Positions 9,181 to 17,701 of a stretch of 64,000 nt of DNA are shown here, in pieces; positions within the stretch are counted from its first letter, which is position 1, and the number at the start of each line of letters is the position of its first letter. The stretch comes from an uncultured Dialister sp. (GTDB lineage Bacteria; Bacillota; Negativicutes; Veillonellales; Dialisteraceae), in assembly GCA_900545365.1 (NCBI GenBank), contig UQYL01000002.1, forward strand, positions 62,001 through 126,000, written 5' to 3'. The notes beneath the pieces were generated by a model that ran no database searches, was not told where the DNA came from, and saw nothing but the letters and a program-made list of their open reading frames with translations. The translations under genes were made by a program, and so were the position numbers.

Positions 9181-9903
9181 ATGAAGATCGAGACACATCA
9201 TCTGATCAAGCGCTATGGGCCCAGAACCGTTGTCAATGACGTCAATGTAGAAGTCGCGCAGGGAAGCATCGTAGGACTGCTCGGGCCGAACGGCGCTGGC
9301 AAAACCACAACCTTTTACATGGTCGTCGGCATCATCCGGCCGGATGAAGGCGATGTGACGGTGGACGGGATCTCCATCAAAGATATGCCTATTCATGAAA
9401 GACACCGCTTCGGCATCAGCTATCTGCCGCAGGAAGCGTCGATTTTCCGGAAGATGACAGTATGGGAAAATCTGATGTCCTTTCTGGAGACGCGGAAAGA
9501 GCTGACTCCAGAACAGCGGGAAGAGAAAGCGAATTCTCTTCTTGCGGAATTCCATATTACCCATGTCAAAGATACCGTAGGCAGCGCGCTGTCCGGCGGC
9601 GAGCGGCGGCGCGTGGAGATCGCCCGGTCGCTGACCATGGATCCGGCCTTCATCCTGCTGGATGAACCGTTTGCCGGCGTCGATCCGCTGGCGGTCGAAG
9701 ATATTCAGCACGTGGTGCGGCAGCTGAAAGACCGGGGGATCGGCATCCTCATTACCGATCACAATGTGCGGGAAACACTGCGTATCGTCGATCGGGCCTA
9801 CATCCTTTCAGAAGGAAAGATTCTGCTGAGCGGGACTTCTGAGGAAGTTGCCTATAATCCGGTGGCAAGGAAATATTATTTAGGAGAAAGTTTCACTTTA
9901 TGA
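9181..9903 (+). CDS. lptB: LPS export ABC transporter ATPase LptB
   Basis: A 240-residue cytoplasmic ATPase. Walker A is LGPNGAGKTT, the Q-loop lies in SYLPQEASIFRKMTV, the signature is LSGGERRRVEIARSL, and Walker B FILLDEPFAGVDP; the LptB-specific phrases FRKMTVWENL and DHNVRETL are present. It energises extraction of LPS from the inner membrane together with the LptF/G permease encoded next. Confidence 0.95.
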   Translation: MKIETHHLIKRYGPRTVVNDVNVEVAQGSIVGLLGPNGAGKTTTFYMVVGIIRPDEGDVTVDGISIKDMPIHERHRFGISYLPQEASIFRKMTVWENLMSFLETRKELTPEQREEKANSLLAEFHITHVKDTVGSALSGGERRRVEIARSLTMDPAFILLDEPFAGVDPLAVEDIQHVVRQLKDRGIGILITDHNVRETLRIVDRAYILSEGKILLSGTSEEVAYNPVARKYYLGESFTL

Positions 9904-9931
9904 TGAATTTGGAAGAGGGAAGGGATTCCTG

Positions 9932-11017
9932 ATGCGCATCCTGGACAAATATATAATTAAGGAATTCCTTGGCCCGTTCTTGTTCGGCATCGCGGCGTTC
10001 ACAGCCATTTTTCTCGGGTCGGACACGCTGATGAAGATCGCGGAATACGTCACGAAGTACGGCGCGTCGGCACTGTCGGCGTTTAAACTTTTTATTCTGG
10101 CGATTCCGTCCATTGTGGTCTATACCTTTCCCATGGCAGTGCTCCTCGGTTCGCTGATGTGTTTCTCGCGCCTTTCTTCGGCGAGCGAGCTGATCGTCAT
10201 GCGCACTTCCGGGCAGAGCTTCCTCCGGCTGGCGGCCCCGATTTTTATCTTGGCGTTTTTCATCAGTCTCGGCGCGGTGGCGTTCAATGAATATGTCGTG
10301 CCCTGGACGAACAATACGTATCAGCGCATCCTGAATACGGAAGTCCGCCGGAATTTACAGCCTGACGCGACCGATCATATCGTGATCCGCGACGTACAGG
10401 GCGGGCAGATCACGCATCTCCTGTATGCGCGGCGCTATGATCCGTCTAAAAAGGAACTGCAGAATATCACAATTCAGGAATTTGAGAATGAACGTGCTGT
10501 ACGGGTGGAAAATGCGCCGTCCGCAGAGTGGAGAGACGGCGCTTGGTATATGAAAAACGGCGTCATTTATGAATTGGCCAACGAAGGGACAGATCGGATG
10601 ATTCATTTCCGGGAGCAGGTGATCCCTTATGCGCAGTCACCCAGTGAGATTCAGAAAAATCAGAAAGATCTGGATGAGATGACGATCCGGGAAATGCGGG
10701 AGCTCCGCATGGCGTACCGCGCTGCTCATGAAGATACAGCGGAAATTGACATGACGGTGCAGCAGCGGTTTTCGCTGCCCATGGCGAGCTTTATCTTTGC
10801 GCTGATGGGATCGCCTCTCGGGGTGCAGCGGCCGCGGTCGTCTTCTTCCATTGGCTTCGGGCTGTCTGTAATCATTATTTTCCTGTATTATGCGGTCATG
10901 ACGTTTACCGGTTCCATGGGGAAAGGTCATGTCATTCCGCCTGAGCTTGCGGTATGGATTCCGAATTTTATTGCGCTGCTTGTCAGCATTTATCTGATCA
11001 GGAGAGTGTCCCGCTGA
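9932..11017 (+). CDS. LptF/LptG-family permease (YjgP/YjgQ)
   Basis: The 361-residue protein starts with MRILDKYIIKEFLGPFLFG, a pattern shared by LptF and LptG. It has three N-terminal membrane segments, a central periplasmic jellyroll (about residues 120-250), and three C-terminal segments. In enterobacteria LptF and LptG form a heterodimer with LptB2. Here only one permease gene follows lptB, so the complex may be a homodimer, or a partner may be encoded elsewhere. I cannot decide between F and G by eye. Confidence 0.88.
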   Translation: MRILDKYIIKEFLGPFLFGIAAFTAIFLGSDTLMKIAEYVTKYGASALSAFKLFILAIPSIVVYTFPMAVLLGSLMCFSRLSSASELIVMRTSGQSFLRLAAPIFILAFFISLGAVAFNEYVVPWTNNTYQRILNTEVRRNLQPDATDHIVIRDVQGGQITHLLYARRYDPSKKELQNITIQEFENERAVRVENAPSAEWRDGAWYMKNGVIYELANEGTDRMIHFREQVIPYAQSPSEIQKNQKDLDEMTIREMRELRMAYRAAHEDTAEIDMTVQQRFSLPMASFIFALMGSPLGVQRPRSSSSIGFGLSVIIIFLYYAVMTFTGSMGKGHVIPPELAVWIPNFIALLVSIYLIRRVSR

Positions 11018-11032
11018 TCGGCAGGAGGAACT

Positions 11033-12220
11033 ATGTTTATCGGCGTCAGCATATTTCTTGTGCTCATGGTCATGGGCGGATTGATCGCCTACTTGGGAGA
11101 TAAAATCGGCTCCAAGGTAGGCAAGAAGCGCATGACCCTTTTTGGGTTGCGCCCCAAGTATACGTCCATTATTGTGACGATCATTTCCGGTACGCTGATT
11201 TCCTTTCTGACAGTCGCGGTGATGGCGGTCGTCAATGAGAATGTCCGTGTCGCGTTGTTCGGTCTGAATAAACTGTACGCGGAAATGGAACAGCTCAATC
11301 AGGAGATCGCCGATAAAAACAAAGCCCTTGATGAAGGAAAGGCGCTCCTTGCCAAAAGGACGCAGGAAGTGGCGGATATGGAGAGGCGCACCGGGGAGAT
11401 TTCTTCGGAACTGCAGCAGGTGGAAGCACAGCGGAGCTATGCGGAAAGCCAGCTCTATGTAGTACGCCGCGCATATGAGGAAGCGCAGAAAGATGTGAAG
11501 GCATCGGCGGAAGAGATCAAGGAGCTTGAAAATACCAAGCAGGAGCTCACCGGCACGATCAGCCGCCTTGATGAAGAAAAAGAATGGCTCATCAAAAATA
11601 TTGAAAATATCCGTGAAGGCACGGTGATCTTCCGGGCAGGACAGGTGCTGACGTCGGCCGTCGTCGATGAAAATATGACGGAAGAGACAGCAGCGCAGGT
11701 GTTGGGAAGCGTTCTCCGCGATATCAATACGGCGCTGAGAGAACGCCTCAATATTCAGGATGAAAACGCCGTGGTGATCAATGTCCAGCGCCGGGAATTT
11801 GAAGATACGGTGCGGCAGATCACGATGTCGCCGGTAAAAAAGCTGGTCCGCGTCAGAGCCGCCGGCAATATCATCCTCGGCGAGTCGACGATCGTGGATT
11901 TTGATATCCATGATAATCTTCTTGTTTACCGGCAGGGGGAAACCGTTTATTCTGCCGACATGGCGGAGTATGGGGCGTATAAAAATCACGATCTTAAAGT
12001 GCTGCATTTCCTGCGGGACATCAATACCGCCGCAAAGGAGAAAGGTGTGCTGCCGGACCCGATCACCGGGAATATCGGCCAGCTCGATTCCAGGGAAATG
12101 CTTGATGTGATTCAGCAGGTGAAAGAACTGGACGGCCGCTGCCGGCTGGTGGCGACGGCGAAACACGATGTATACACAGCCGGCCCGGTTGTGATCGATG
12201 TGGCGGTGGTGCGGGAATGA
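11033..12220 (+). CDS. DUF3084-domain membrane protein
   Basis: The 395-residue protein has an N-terminal membrane segment (about 2-20), a cytosol-to-membrane return segment (about 40-62, SIIVTIISGTLISFLTVAVMA), a long heptad-rich coiled coil (about 75-195, rich in E/Q/K/L), and a C-terminal domain. This matches DUF3084 proteins found in cyanobacteria and Negativicutes. The function is unknown. Co-transcription with the Lpt genes suggests an envelope role (inference). AGGAGG precedes the ATG; its stop overlaps the next gene (TGATA junction). Confidence 0.8.
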   Translation: MFIGVSIFLVLMVMGGLIAYLGDKIGSKVGKKRMTLFGLRPKYTSIIVTIISGTLISFLTVAVMAVVNENVRVALFGLNKLYAEMEQLNQEIADKNKALDEGKALLAKRTQEVADMERRTGEISSELQQVEAQRSYAESQLYVVRRAYEEAQKDVKASAEEIKELENTKQELTGTISRLDEEKEWLIKNIENIREGTVIFRAGQVLTSAVVDENMTEETAAQVLGSVLRDINTALRERLNIQDENAVVINVQRREFEDTVRQITMSPVKKLVRVRAAGNIILGESTIVDFDIHDNLLVYRQGETVYSADMAEYGAYKNHDLKVLHFLRDINTAAKEKGVLPDPITGNIGQLDSREMLDVIQQVKELDGRCRLVATAKHDVYTAGPVVIDVAVVRE

Positions 12221-12651
12221 TACTCGCTATTGATCCGGGTTCGCAGAAGACTGGCATGGCTCTTGTCCGGGAAGACGGCAGCCTTTTCCGCAAAGCGGTC
12301 GTTCCTACGGAAGAGCTGGGAGCTCATATTCTCAGGGCGATGGATGGGAACGAAGTCCGTGCGGTCGTGATGGGGAACGGGACGCGTCATAAAGAACTGA
12401 AGGCCCTGGCGGAAGAAGCGCTGAAGAAAGGCGGATATTCCATTGCTGTTTCCTTGGTGGACGAGAAGTATACGACGGAAATGGGGACACAGCGGTATTG
12501 GGCGTGCAATCCGCCGAAAGGCTGGGCCCGCTTTCTGCCAAAGGGCTTTCGTACAGTACCGGGGCCGGTTGACGATTATGTGGCCTGGGTGATCGGTCAG
12601 ATTTATTTGGGCATCGTTAAAGCGGAAGACGCAGGTCATAAAAAAGTATGA
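12217..12651 (+). CDS. RuvX/YqgF-like RNase H-fold protein
   Basis: The 144-residue protein begins MILAIDPGSQKTGMALV, the first strand of a RuvC/YqgF-type RNase H fold with its acidic residue in AIDPG. It continues with a middle strand AVVMGNG, a conserved VDEKYTTE segment (acidic pair) and a C-terminal DDYVAWVIGQIYL helix with Asp. This could be a nuclease related to the pre-16S rRNA processing factor YqgF, but it is not the canonical housekeeping copy by neighbourhood. Function is not established. Confidence 0.65.
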   Translation: MILAIDPGSQKTGMALVREDGSLFRKAVVPTEELGAHILRAMDGNEVRAVVMGNGTRHKELKALAEEALKKGGYSIAVSLVDEKYTTEMGTQRYWACNPPKGWARFLPKGFRTVPGPVDDYVAWVIGQIYLGIVKAEDAGHKKV

Positions 12652-12705
12652 AGACAGGCCGGAAGGGCTGTTTCCTTTTTGGAAAAGAAGAAATCATTTT
12701 CAGAT

Positions 12706-12734
12706 TTGACAAGAGAAAACGAATATATTACAAT
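12706..12734 (+). promoter_or_regulatory. Promoter of the tRNA-Pro/tRNA-Arg unit
   Basis: TTGACA at 12706-12711, a 17-base spacer, and TACAAT at 12729-12734, about 25 bases before the first tRNA. Confidence 0.75.
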
Positions 12735-12758
12735 TGAAAAGTACTTTTGAAGGTACAA

Positions 12759-12834
12759 CGGGGTATAGCGCAGTTGGTAGCGCACCTGCTTTGGGAGCAG
12801 GGGGTCGCCAGTTCGAGCCCGGCTACCCCGACCA
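12759..12834 (+). tRNA. tRNA-Pro (anticodon TGG)
   Basis: Cloverleaf folds by eye: acceptor CGGGGTA/TACCCCG, anticodon loop CTTTGGGA gives TGG, T-loop GTTCGAGCC, discriminator A and an encoded CCA end. Confidence 0.97.
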
Positions 12835-12839
12835 TATAT

Positions 12840-12916
<77 letters not shown>

Positions 12917-12962
12917 GACTTGTTCGGATGGTCGGGCACAGGACACGGGCGCTTGCCTGGAG

Positions 12963-12990
12963 AAAAAGGATCCGTTTCGGGTCCTTTTTT
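12963..12990 (+). terminator. Intrinsic terminator after the tRNA pair
   Basis: AAAAAGGAtCC, a short loop, and GGgTCCTTTTTT form a hairpin followed by a U-run. Confidence 0.75.
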
Positions 12991-13118
12991 CATGTCTGTT
13001 TTTCTCAGTACGGTTCAGCGTGTTTTTGAGAGTTGGTAAGGAGTATCCGCAGAAAGAAAACATCTGTGAGAATATTCAAAAAAAATATCAGATCTTCTTG
13101 ACTTTTTCCGTAAAAGGG

Positions 13119-13147
13119 TTGAATTTTCTTTTTTTCAGTGATAATAT
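13119..13147 (+). promoter_or_regulatory. rpoD promoter
   Basis: TTGAAT (13119-13124), a 17-base T-rich spacer, and TATAAT-like TAATAT (13142-13147). It lies 133 bases before the chosen rpoD start. A TTGACT at 13098 offers no well-placed -10. Confidence 0.6.
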
Positions 13148-13279
13148 AAAAATTCATTTCAGGGAATTATTTGGGAAGGTGCAGCGGATGAAAATTTTCT
13201 CACACCGATGCGCATTTTTCTGCACAGAGACCCGATTCCATTTATATTTCTGCCTGACAAGCAGGCAAAGGAGCATTCT

Positions 13280-14461
13280 ATGGCGGCAAAAACGACACAG
13301 TTGGCAAAATGGATAGAGGAGCTGCGTGAATACTGCACCCGCGAGGGCGTAGTGCCTTACGGAGCGGTGATACGTTTCGTGAAGCAGGAAAAAATGACTC
13401 CAAAGCAGTTCGATGCGCTTTGCGAAGGACTGAACGCGGCGCACATAAATATAGACTTTGAGGGGATTGAATCAGAAGATTTTTCTTCCGGCGCTTCCGG
13501 AGCTGAGGACGGGGAGGAGCCGGATATGGATGATATCATGGCGGAAGAGGAGTCTGATGACGACGGCGGAGACGGCGAAGATAATTATGATCTCAGCATC
13601 GATGAAAGCGACGTCAAATATGATTCCGTGCACATGTATCTCAAGGAGATCGGCAGCATCAAACTGCTGAGCAGCGAAGAAGAAATCCGCCTGGCCCAGG
13701 CTATCGAAGCCAGCAAGGCGCCTGATGCGACGCCGGAGATCCGGGAAGAAGGCATGCGGGCCCGTTCCAAACTGGCAGACGCCAATCTCCGTCTGGTCGT
13801 TTCTATTGCGAAGAAGTACCGCGAGCGAGGACTCCATATGCTCGACTTGGTGCAGGAGGGAAATATCGGGCTGCTTAAAGCGGTCGATAAATTCGATTAC
13901 CATAAGGGCTATAAATTCAGTACCTACGCCACCTGGTGGATCCGGCAGGCCATTACCAGGTCTCTTGCCGATCAGGCGAGAACGATCCGCGTGCCAGTGC
14001 ACATGGTGGAGAGCATCAATAAGATGAACCGCATCGAGCGCCGCATCCAGCAGGAAAACGGCAGGGACGCGACGGAGGAAGAACTTGCAAAGGCCATGCG
14101 GTGCAGTGTAGAAAAGATCCGCGAGATCAAGCAGGTCGCGCTGGATTCGATCTCGCTGGAGACGCCGATCGGCGAAAAGGAAGATTCCGTGCTTGGCGAT
14201 ACGGTGGAAGACAAGAAGATCGCCGCGCCGGAAGATGAAGCGGCGGCAAGTCTGCAGAATGAGCAGATCGCCAAGCTGCTTGCGACGCTGACGGAAAGGG
14301 AAAGGGGCATCATTTCTCTCCGGTTCGGATTTGAAGACGGCATTCCGCACACGTTGGAAGAAGTGGGCCAGCAGTACGGCGTGACCCGTGAGCGCGTGCG
14401 CCAGATCGAGAAAAAAGCGCTTGGCAAGCTAAAACGCCCGGCGCAGGCGCTGATCAGCTGA
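13280..14461 (+). CDS. rpoD: Primary sigma factor RpoD (sigma-70/sigma-A)
   Basis: The 393-residue housekeeping sigma factor. Seen: an N-terminal region 1.1-like segment (about 7-55), an acidic linker (about 70-115), region 1.2 ([19 protein letters not shown]), region 2 ([20 protein letters not shown], then [15 protein letters not shown]), region 3, and region 4.2 with the helix-turn-helix [19 protein letters not shown]. The ATG at 13280 has AAAGGAG 7 bases upstream; the frame stays open upstream to 13208, but that part has no homologous look. dnaG, a frequent neighbour, is not in the window. Confidence 0.96.
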   Translation: MAAKTTQLAKWIEELREYCTREGVVPYGAVIRFVKQEKMTPKQFDALCEGLNAAHINIDFEGIESEDFSSGASGAEDGEEPDMDDIMAEEESDDDGGDGEDNYDLSIDESDVKYDSVHMYLKEIGSIKLLSSEEEIRLAQAIEASKAPDATPEIREEGMRARSKLADANLRLVVSIAKKYRERGLHMLDLVQEGNIGLLKAVDKFDYHKGYKFSTYATWWIRQAITRSLADQARTIRVPVHMVESINKMNRIERRIQQENGRDATEEELAKAMRCSVEKIREIKQVALDSISLETPIGEKEDSVLGDTVEDKKIAAPEDEAAASLQNEQIAKLLATLTERERGIISLRFGFEDGIPHTLEEVGQQYGVTRERVRQIEKKALGKLKRPAQALIS

Positions 14462-14468
14462 AAACGGA

Positions 14469-14501
14469 AAACTGCTGCGGAACCATTCGCGGCAGTTTTT
14501 G
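14469..14501 (+). terminator. Intrinsic terminator after rpoD
   Basis: AAACTGCtGCG, loop, CGCgGCAGTTTTT. Confidence 0.8.
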
Positions 14502-14536
14502 CTTCTATAATAGTGAACTTGCGAATACGAGAGAAA

Positions 14537-14566
14537 TTGACATTTAGGGACTTCCTATTTTATAAT
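14537..14566 (+). promoter_or_regulatory. bioY promoter
   Basis: TTGACA (14537-14542), an 18-base spacer, and TATAAT (14561-14566). Both boxes are perfect. No BirA-type inverted repeat is obvious. Confidence 0.75.
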
Positions 14567-14623
14567 GAATACGTTAAATACGGCTCCGGTATTTTCGGGA
14601 GCATCGGAGAAGGTGAGAGCGGG

Positions 14624-15148
14624 TTGAATGAAAATATAAAAAGGGATGTGGCAGCGGCGCTTTTTGCGGCAATGACCGCCATATTTACGCAGCTGATCAT
14701 TCCGATCCAGCCGGTGCCAATCACGCTGGGGACGATGGCTGTCATGATGGCGGGTGCTGTGCTGGGAGCGCATTACGGCGCGCTCAGCATGATTATTTAT
14801 GTGCTTCTCGGCGCGGCGGGGCTGCCCGTTTTTGCCATGGCGCACGGCGGCGTGGGTGTCCTCATCGGACCGGGCGGCGGATTTATTCTGGGATATATCC
14901 TGACGGCGTTTGTCGTGGGATGGTGTACGGATCGGTGGGGGCATTCTTTCCGGGTGCTGATCCCCGCGATGATCGCTGGATGCCTCACGGTCTATGCGTG
15001 CGGCGTGGCGTGGTTCATGGGGCTGACCGGCGCGGGCATGTGGTCGGCGATGGTGATGTGCATGTTCCCTTTTCTGCCGGGCGATGTGGTGAAAGTGCTC
15101 CTCGGCGCATTTTTGGTCAGCCGGTACAGAAAATCCATCCATTTCTGA
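14624..15148 (+). CDS. bioY: Biotin transporter BioY (ECF S component)
   Basis: The roughly 174-residue integral membrane protein binds biotin and works with an ECF energy module (EcfAAT) that is not in the window. Seen: six hydrophobic segments, the N-terminal A-rich helix, QPVPITLGTMAVMMAGAVLG, the family motif HGGVGVLIGPGGGFILGY, and the late FPFLPGDVVKVLL. I chose the TTG at 14624 because GGAGAAGGTGAG sits 7 bases upstream. The in-frame upstream extension to 14513 contains the promoter and cannot be translated from it. Confidence 0.92.
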   Translation: MNENIKRDVAAALFAAMTAIFTQLIIPIQPVPITLGTMAVMMAGAVLGAHYGALSMIIYVLLGAAGLPVFAMAHGGVGVLIGPGGGFILGYILTAFVVGWCTDRWGHSFRVLIPAMIAGCLTVYACGVAWFMGLTGAGMWSAMVMCMFPFLPGDVVKVLLGAFLVSRYRKSIHF

Positions 15149-15154
15149 ATGAGG

Positions 15155-15178
15155 AAAAGTCTCGAAAGAGGCTTTTTT
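15155..15178 (+). terminator. Intrinsic terminator after bioY
   Basis: AAAAGTCTC GAAA GAGGCTTTTTT. Confidence 0.7.
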
Positions 15179-15253
15179 CTTTTGCCGGAATATAGAACAA
15201 ATTTTCTACAGATGATAAAATGAGAATAAATGTTCGGTATGGAGGAACGAAAA

Positions 15254-16489
15254 ATGGAGCTGGATGAAAAGCTGAAAATACTGGCGGATGCGGCGAAGTA
15301 TGACGTGTCCTGTTCGTCAAGCGGATCAAAAAGAAGAAATACGGATAGCGGGACGGGGAATGCGAGTTATGCCGGCATCTGTCACAGCTGGACGGCGGAT
15401 GGCCGGTGCATTTCCCTGCTGAAGATCCTCATGACAAATTCCTGTATATATGACTGCGAATATTGTGTGAACCGGCGGAGCAATGATACGCGGCGGGCGG
15501 CCTTCACTCCGGAAGAGATCGTCTGCCTGACTATGGGATTTTACCGCAGAAATTATATCGAAGGGCTTTTTCTGAGCTCCGGTATCGTCCGCTCGCCGGA
15601 TTATACGTCGGAGCTTCTGCTGCGGACGGTGAAATTGCTCAGGGAACGGGAAAAATTCAACGGATATATCCATGTCAAGGGGATTCCCGGCACAGACGCG
15701 CGTCTGCTGGAGGCGCTGGGGCGATATGCGGACCGGATGAGCGTCAATATGGAACTGCCTTCAGAAAAATCGCTGCGTCTTCTGGCGCCGCAGAAATCCA
15801 GGACGGCAATCCTTTTTCCCATGAAATTTATCCGGGACAAACTGGAGGAAGAAAAAGAAGAAAGGAAACATTCCCGTCATGCCGTGCCGTTCGTTCCCGC
15901 CGGGCAGACGACGCAGCTCATTGTGGGCGCGAGCGGGGAGAGCGACCGGCAGATTCTGCGGCTGACGGAGGGACTGTATCGGGCGGTGGGACTGAAGCGG
16001 GTGTATTATTCCGCCTATGTGCCGGTCATGAAAGGGAAAAATCTGCCGGCCATTGCCCGCCCGCCGCTCCTTCGGGAAAACCGGCTGTACCAGGCGGACT
16101 GGCTGCTTCGGTATTATCATTTTTCAGCGGATGAGCTGCTTTCAGAAGCCGTTCCCGATTTTGACCCGGAGCTGGATCCGAAAGCCTTTTGGGCGATTCA
16201 GCACCGGGGCCTGTTTCCGGTAGAAGTGAACCGCGCGCCTTATGAAACGCTTCTCCGCGTGCCGGGGATCGGAGTGCAGTCGGCGCTGCGCATCGTGAAA
16301 CTGCGCCGGTACGGCGGTCTTTCGGCAGACAGCCTCCGACGGATTGGGATCGTCTGGAAAAGGGCTCGTCATTTTTTAACTGTAGGAGGCCGGTATTACG
16401 GCAGCGGGGATGCCATGACGCTCCGCGGCGACTTGATTTCGGAGAAAAAGGAGCTCCGGGAGATCAGTCTTTTTGAAGGGCAGGTATAG
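15254..16489 (+). CDS. Radical SAM protein, putative DNA modification/repair (UDG-linked type)
   Basis: The 411-residue protein has a radical SAM cluster motif C-x3-C-x2-C in SCIYDCEYCVN (about residues 66-76) and a C-terminal helix-hairpin-helix segment VPGIGVQSALRIVKLRRYG that suggests nucleic acid binding. This arrangement matches the TIGR03916 family ('putative DNA modification/repair radical SAM protein'). The ATG at 15254 has GGAGG 9 bases upstream; two earlier in-frame ATGs (15230, 15239) are poorer. The partner DUF4130 gene follows after 2 bases. The reaction is unknown. Confidence 0.88.
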   Translation: MELDEKLKILADAAKYDVSCSSSGSKRRNTDSGTGNASYAGICHSWTADGRCISLLKILMTNSCIYDCEYCVNRRSNDTRRAAFTPEEIVCLTMGFYRRNYIEGLFLSSGIVRSPDYTSELLLRTVKLLREREKFNGYIHVKGIPGTDARLLEALGRYADRMSVNMELPSEKSLRLLAPQKSRTAILFPMKFIRDKLEEEKEERKHSRHAVPFVPAGQTTQLIVGASGESDRQILRLTEGLYRAVGLKRVYYSAYVPVMKGKNLPAIARPPLLRENRLYQADWLLRYYHFSADELLSEAVPDFDPELDPKAFWAIQHRGLFPVEVNRAPYETLLRVPGIGVQSALRIVKLRRYGGLSADSLRRIGIVWKRARHFLTVGGRYYGSGDAMTLRGDLISEKKELREISLFEGQV

Positions 16490-16491
16490 CG

Positions 16492-17253
16492 ATGATCTAT
16501 CGATATGACGGGAGTTTTTCCGGATTTCTTTGCGCGGTGTATGAAGCGTACCATGACGGGACGAGCCGCACGGAGGGAATCTGCGCGGGCGAAGATGCAA
16601 CAGGGCTTTTCTCGGAAGAAAAACGGGTATTCGACTGCCCCGATCATGCGCGGACAGTGGCGTCCGCTTTTCGGGAGCAGTGCGGGCGGCCGGCTTTTCA
16701 GTGGCTGTACAGAGCGTTTCTGGCGGAAGAAGAGGGGCGGGAAGACGCGCTTTTCCTGTACATCCGGCGCGGATTTCGTCTGCGGAAAGCCATCTATTCT
16801 CACCGCACGGAAAAATGGGCCTGGCAGGTCTTTCAATGGGCGCAGATGACCGGCGCGGAAGCGGGAAAGTTTCTTGGGCTGGTGCGCTTCAGCGAACTGG
16901 GGGAAGGGCTTCTGTACGCGGAAATTGAGCCGAGCCATGATATCCTTCCTGTGATCGCGCCGCATTTTACGAAGAGGCTGGCGGCGGAAAGATGGGCGAT
17001 CCACGATGTGCGCCGGAAGAAAGCCGTTCTGTGGGAGGGCAAGCGGCTGCTCTTCGGCGAGATCCCGGAGGCGGCAGCCGTTTCTTACAGCGAGCGGGAG
17101 GAAGGATTCCGCAGGCTTTGGAGAACATATTATCGTCACATGGCGATCCCGGAAAGAGTCAATCCGGAGCTGCGCCGTTCTTTCATGCCGGAAAAATACT
17201 GGGTCCATCTGACGGAGATGCAGAAGGAAAACTTACAAAAATTTTATAAATAG
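16492..17253 (+). CDS. DUF4130 / TIGR03915-type DNA metabolism protein
   Basis: The 253-residue protein belongs to the family that almost always accompanies the radical SAM protein above. Seen: N-terminal YRYDGSFSGFLCAVYEAYH, a middle MTGAEAGKFLGLVRFSELG segment, and C-terminal PERVNPELRRSFMPEKYW. The fold and activity are not established; in some genomes the partner is fused to a uracil-DNA-glycosylase domain, which hints at base repair or modification. No uracil glycosylase domain is visible here. Confidence 0.85.
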   Translation: MIYRYDGSFSGFLCAVYEAYHDGTSRTEGICAGEDATGLFSEEKRVFDCPDHARTVASAFREQCGRPAFQWLYRAFLAEEEGREDALFLYIRRGFRLRKAIYSHRTEKWAWQVFQWAQMTGAEAGKFLGLVRFSELGEGLLYAEIEPSHDILPVIAPHFTKRLAAERWAIHDVRRKKAVLWEGKRLLFGEIPEAAAVSYSEREEGFRRLWRTYYRHMAIPERVNPELRRSFMPEKYWVHLTEMQKENLQKFYK

Positions 17254-17261
17254 CATATAAT
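17233..17261 (+). promoter_or_regulatory. Promoter of the rhodanese lipoprotein gene
   Basis: TTACAA (17233-17238), 17-base spacer, TATAAT (17256-17261). The -35 box lies in the end of the preceding gene. Confidence 0.6.
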
Positions 17262-17288
17262 AACGGAAAAAGAAAGAAGGGAAATACG

Positions 17289-17675
17289 ATGAGAAAACTG
17301 ATGATAGCGGCGGGGCTGCTGGCGGCAGGACTGGCCGCGGGATGCGCGGGAACGGGGGAAGCGGCGGGATTCCGTTCGATCAGCCCGGAGAAAGCGAAAC
17401 AGATGATGGCTGCTCCGGGAGCGGTCGTGGTCGATGTGCGCGAACCGGGAGAATATGCGGAGGGGCATGTGCCGGGCGCCGTCCTTCTTCCGCTCGGTAC
17501 GATCGATGCCGAGCATGCCGCCGCGGTCATTCCAGAAAAAGACAGCATGGTCCTCGTTTACTGCCGGAGCGGCGTGCGCAGCAAAAAAGGCGCGGAAAAG
17601 CTGGCGGATCTGGGGTATACGGAAGTGTTTGAGTTCGGCGGGATCATACAGTGGCCGTATGAAACGGTGCGCTGA
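17289..17675 (+). CDS. Rhodanese-domain lipoprotein
   Basis: The 128-residue protein has a lipoprotein signal (lipobox LAAGC, Cys 20) followed by one rhodanese domain. The Cys-containing active loop is YCRSGVRS, and VVVDVREPGEYAEGHVPGA is the typical substrate-side motif. Such proteins move sulfane sulfur; membrane attachment facing the periplasm is inferred from the lipobox. Substrate unknown. It has its own promoter and ends 26 bases before the kinase-like gene. Confidence 0.88.
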   Translation: MRKLMIAAGLLAAGLAAGCAGTGEAAGFRSISPEKAKQMMAAPGAVVVDVREPGEYAEGHVPGAVLLPLGTIDAEHAAAVIPEKDSMVLVYCRSGVRSKKGAEKLADLGYTEVFEFGGIIQWPYETVR

Positions 17676-17701
17676 GCAGCCGGAAAAGGGAAGCAGTTGT
17701 G

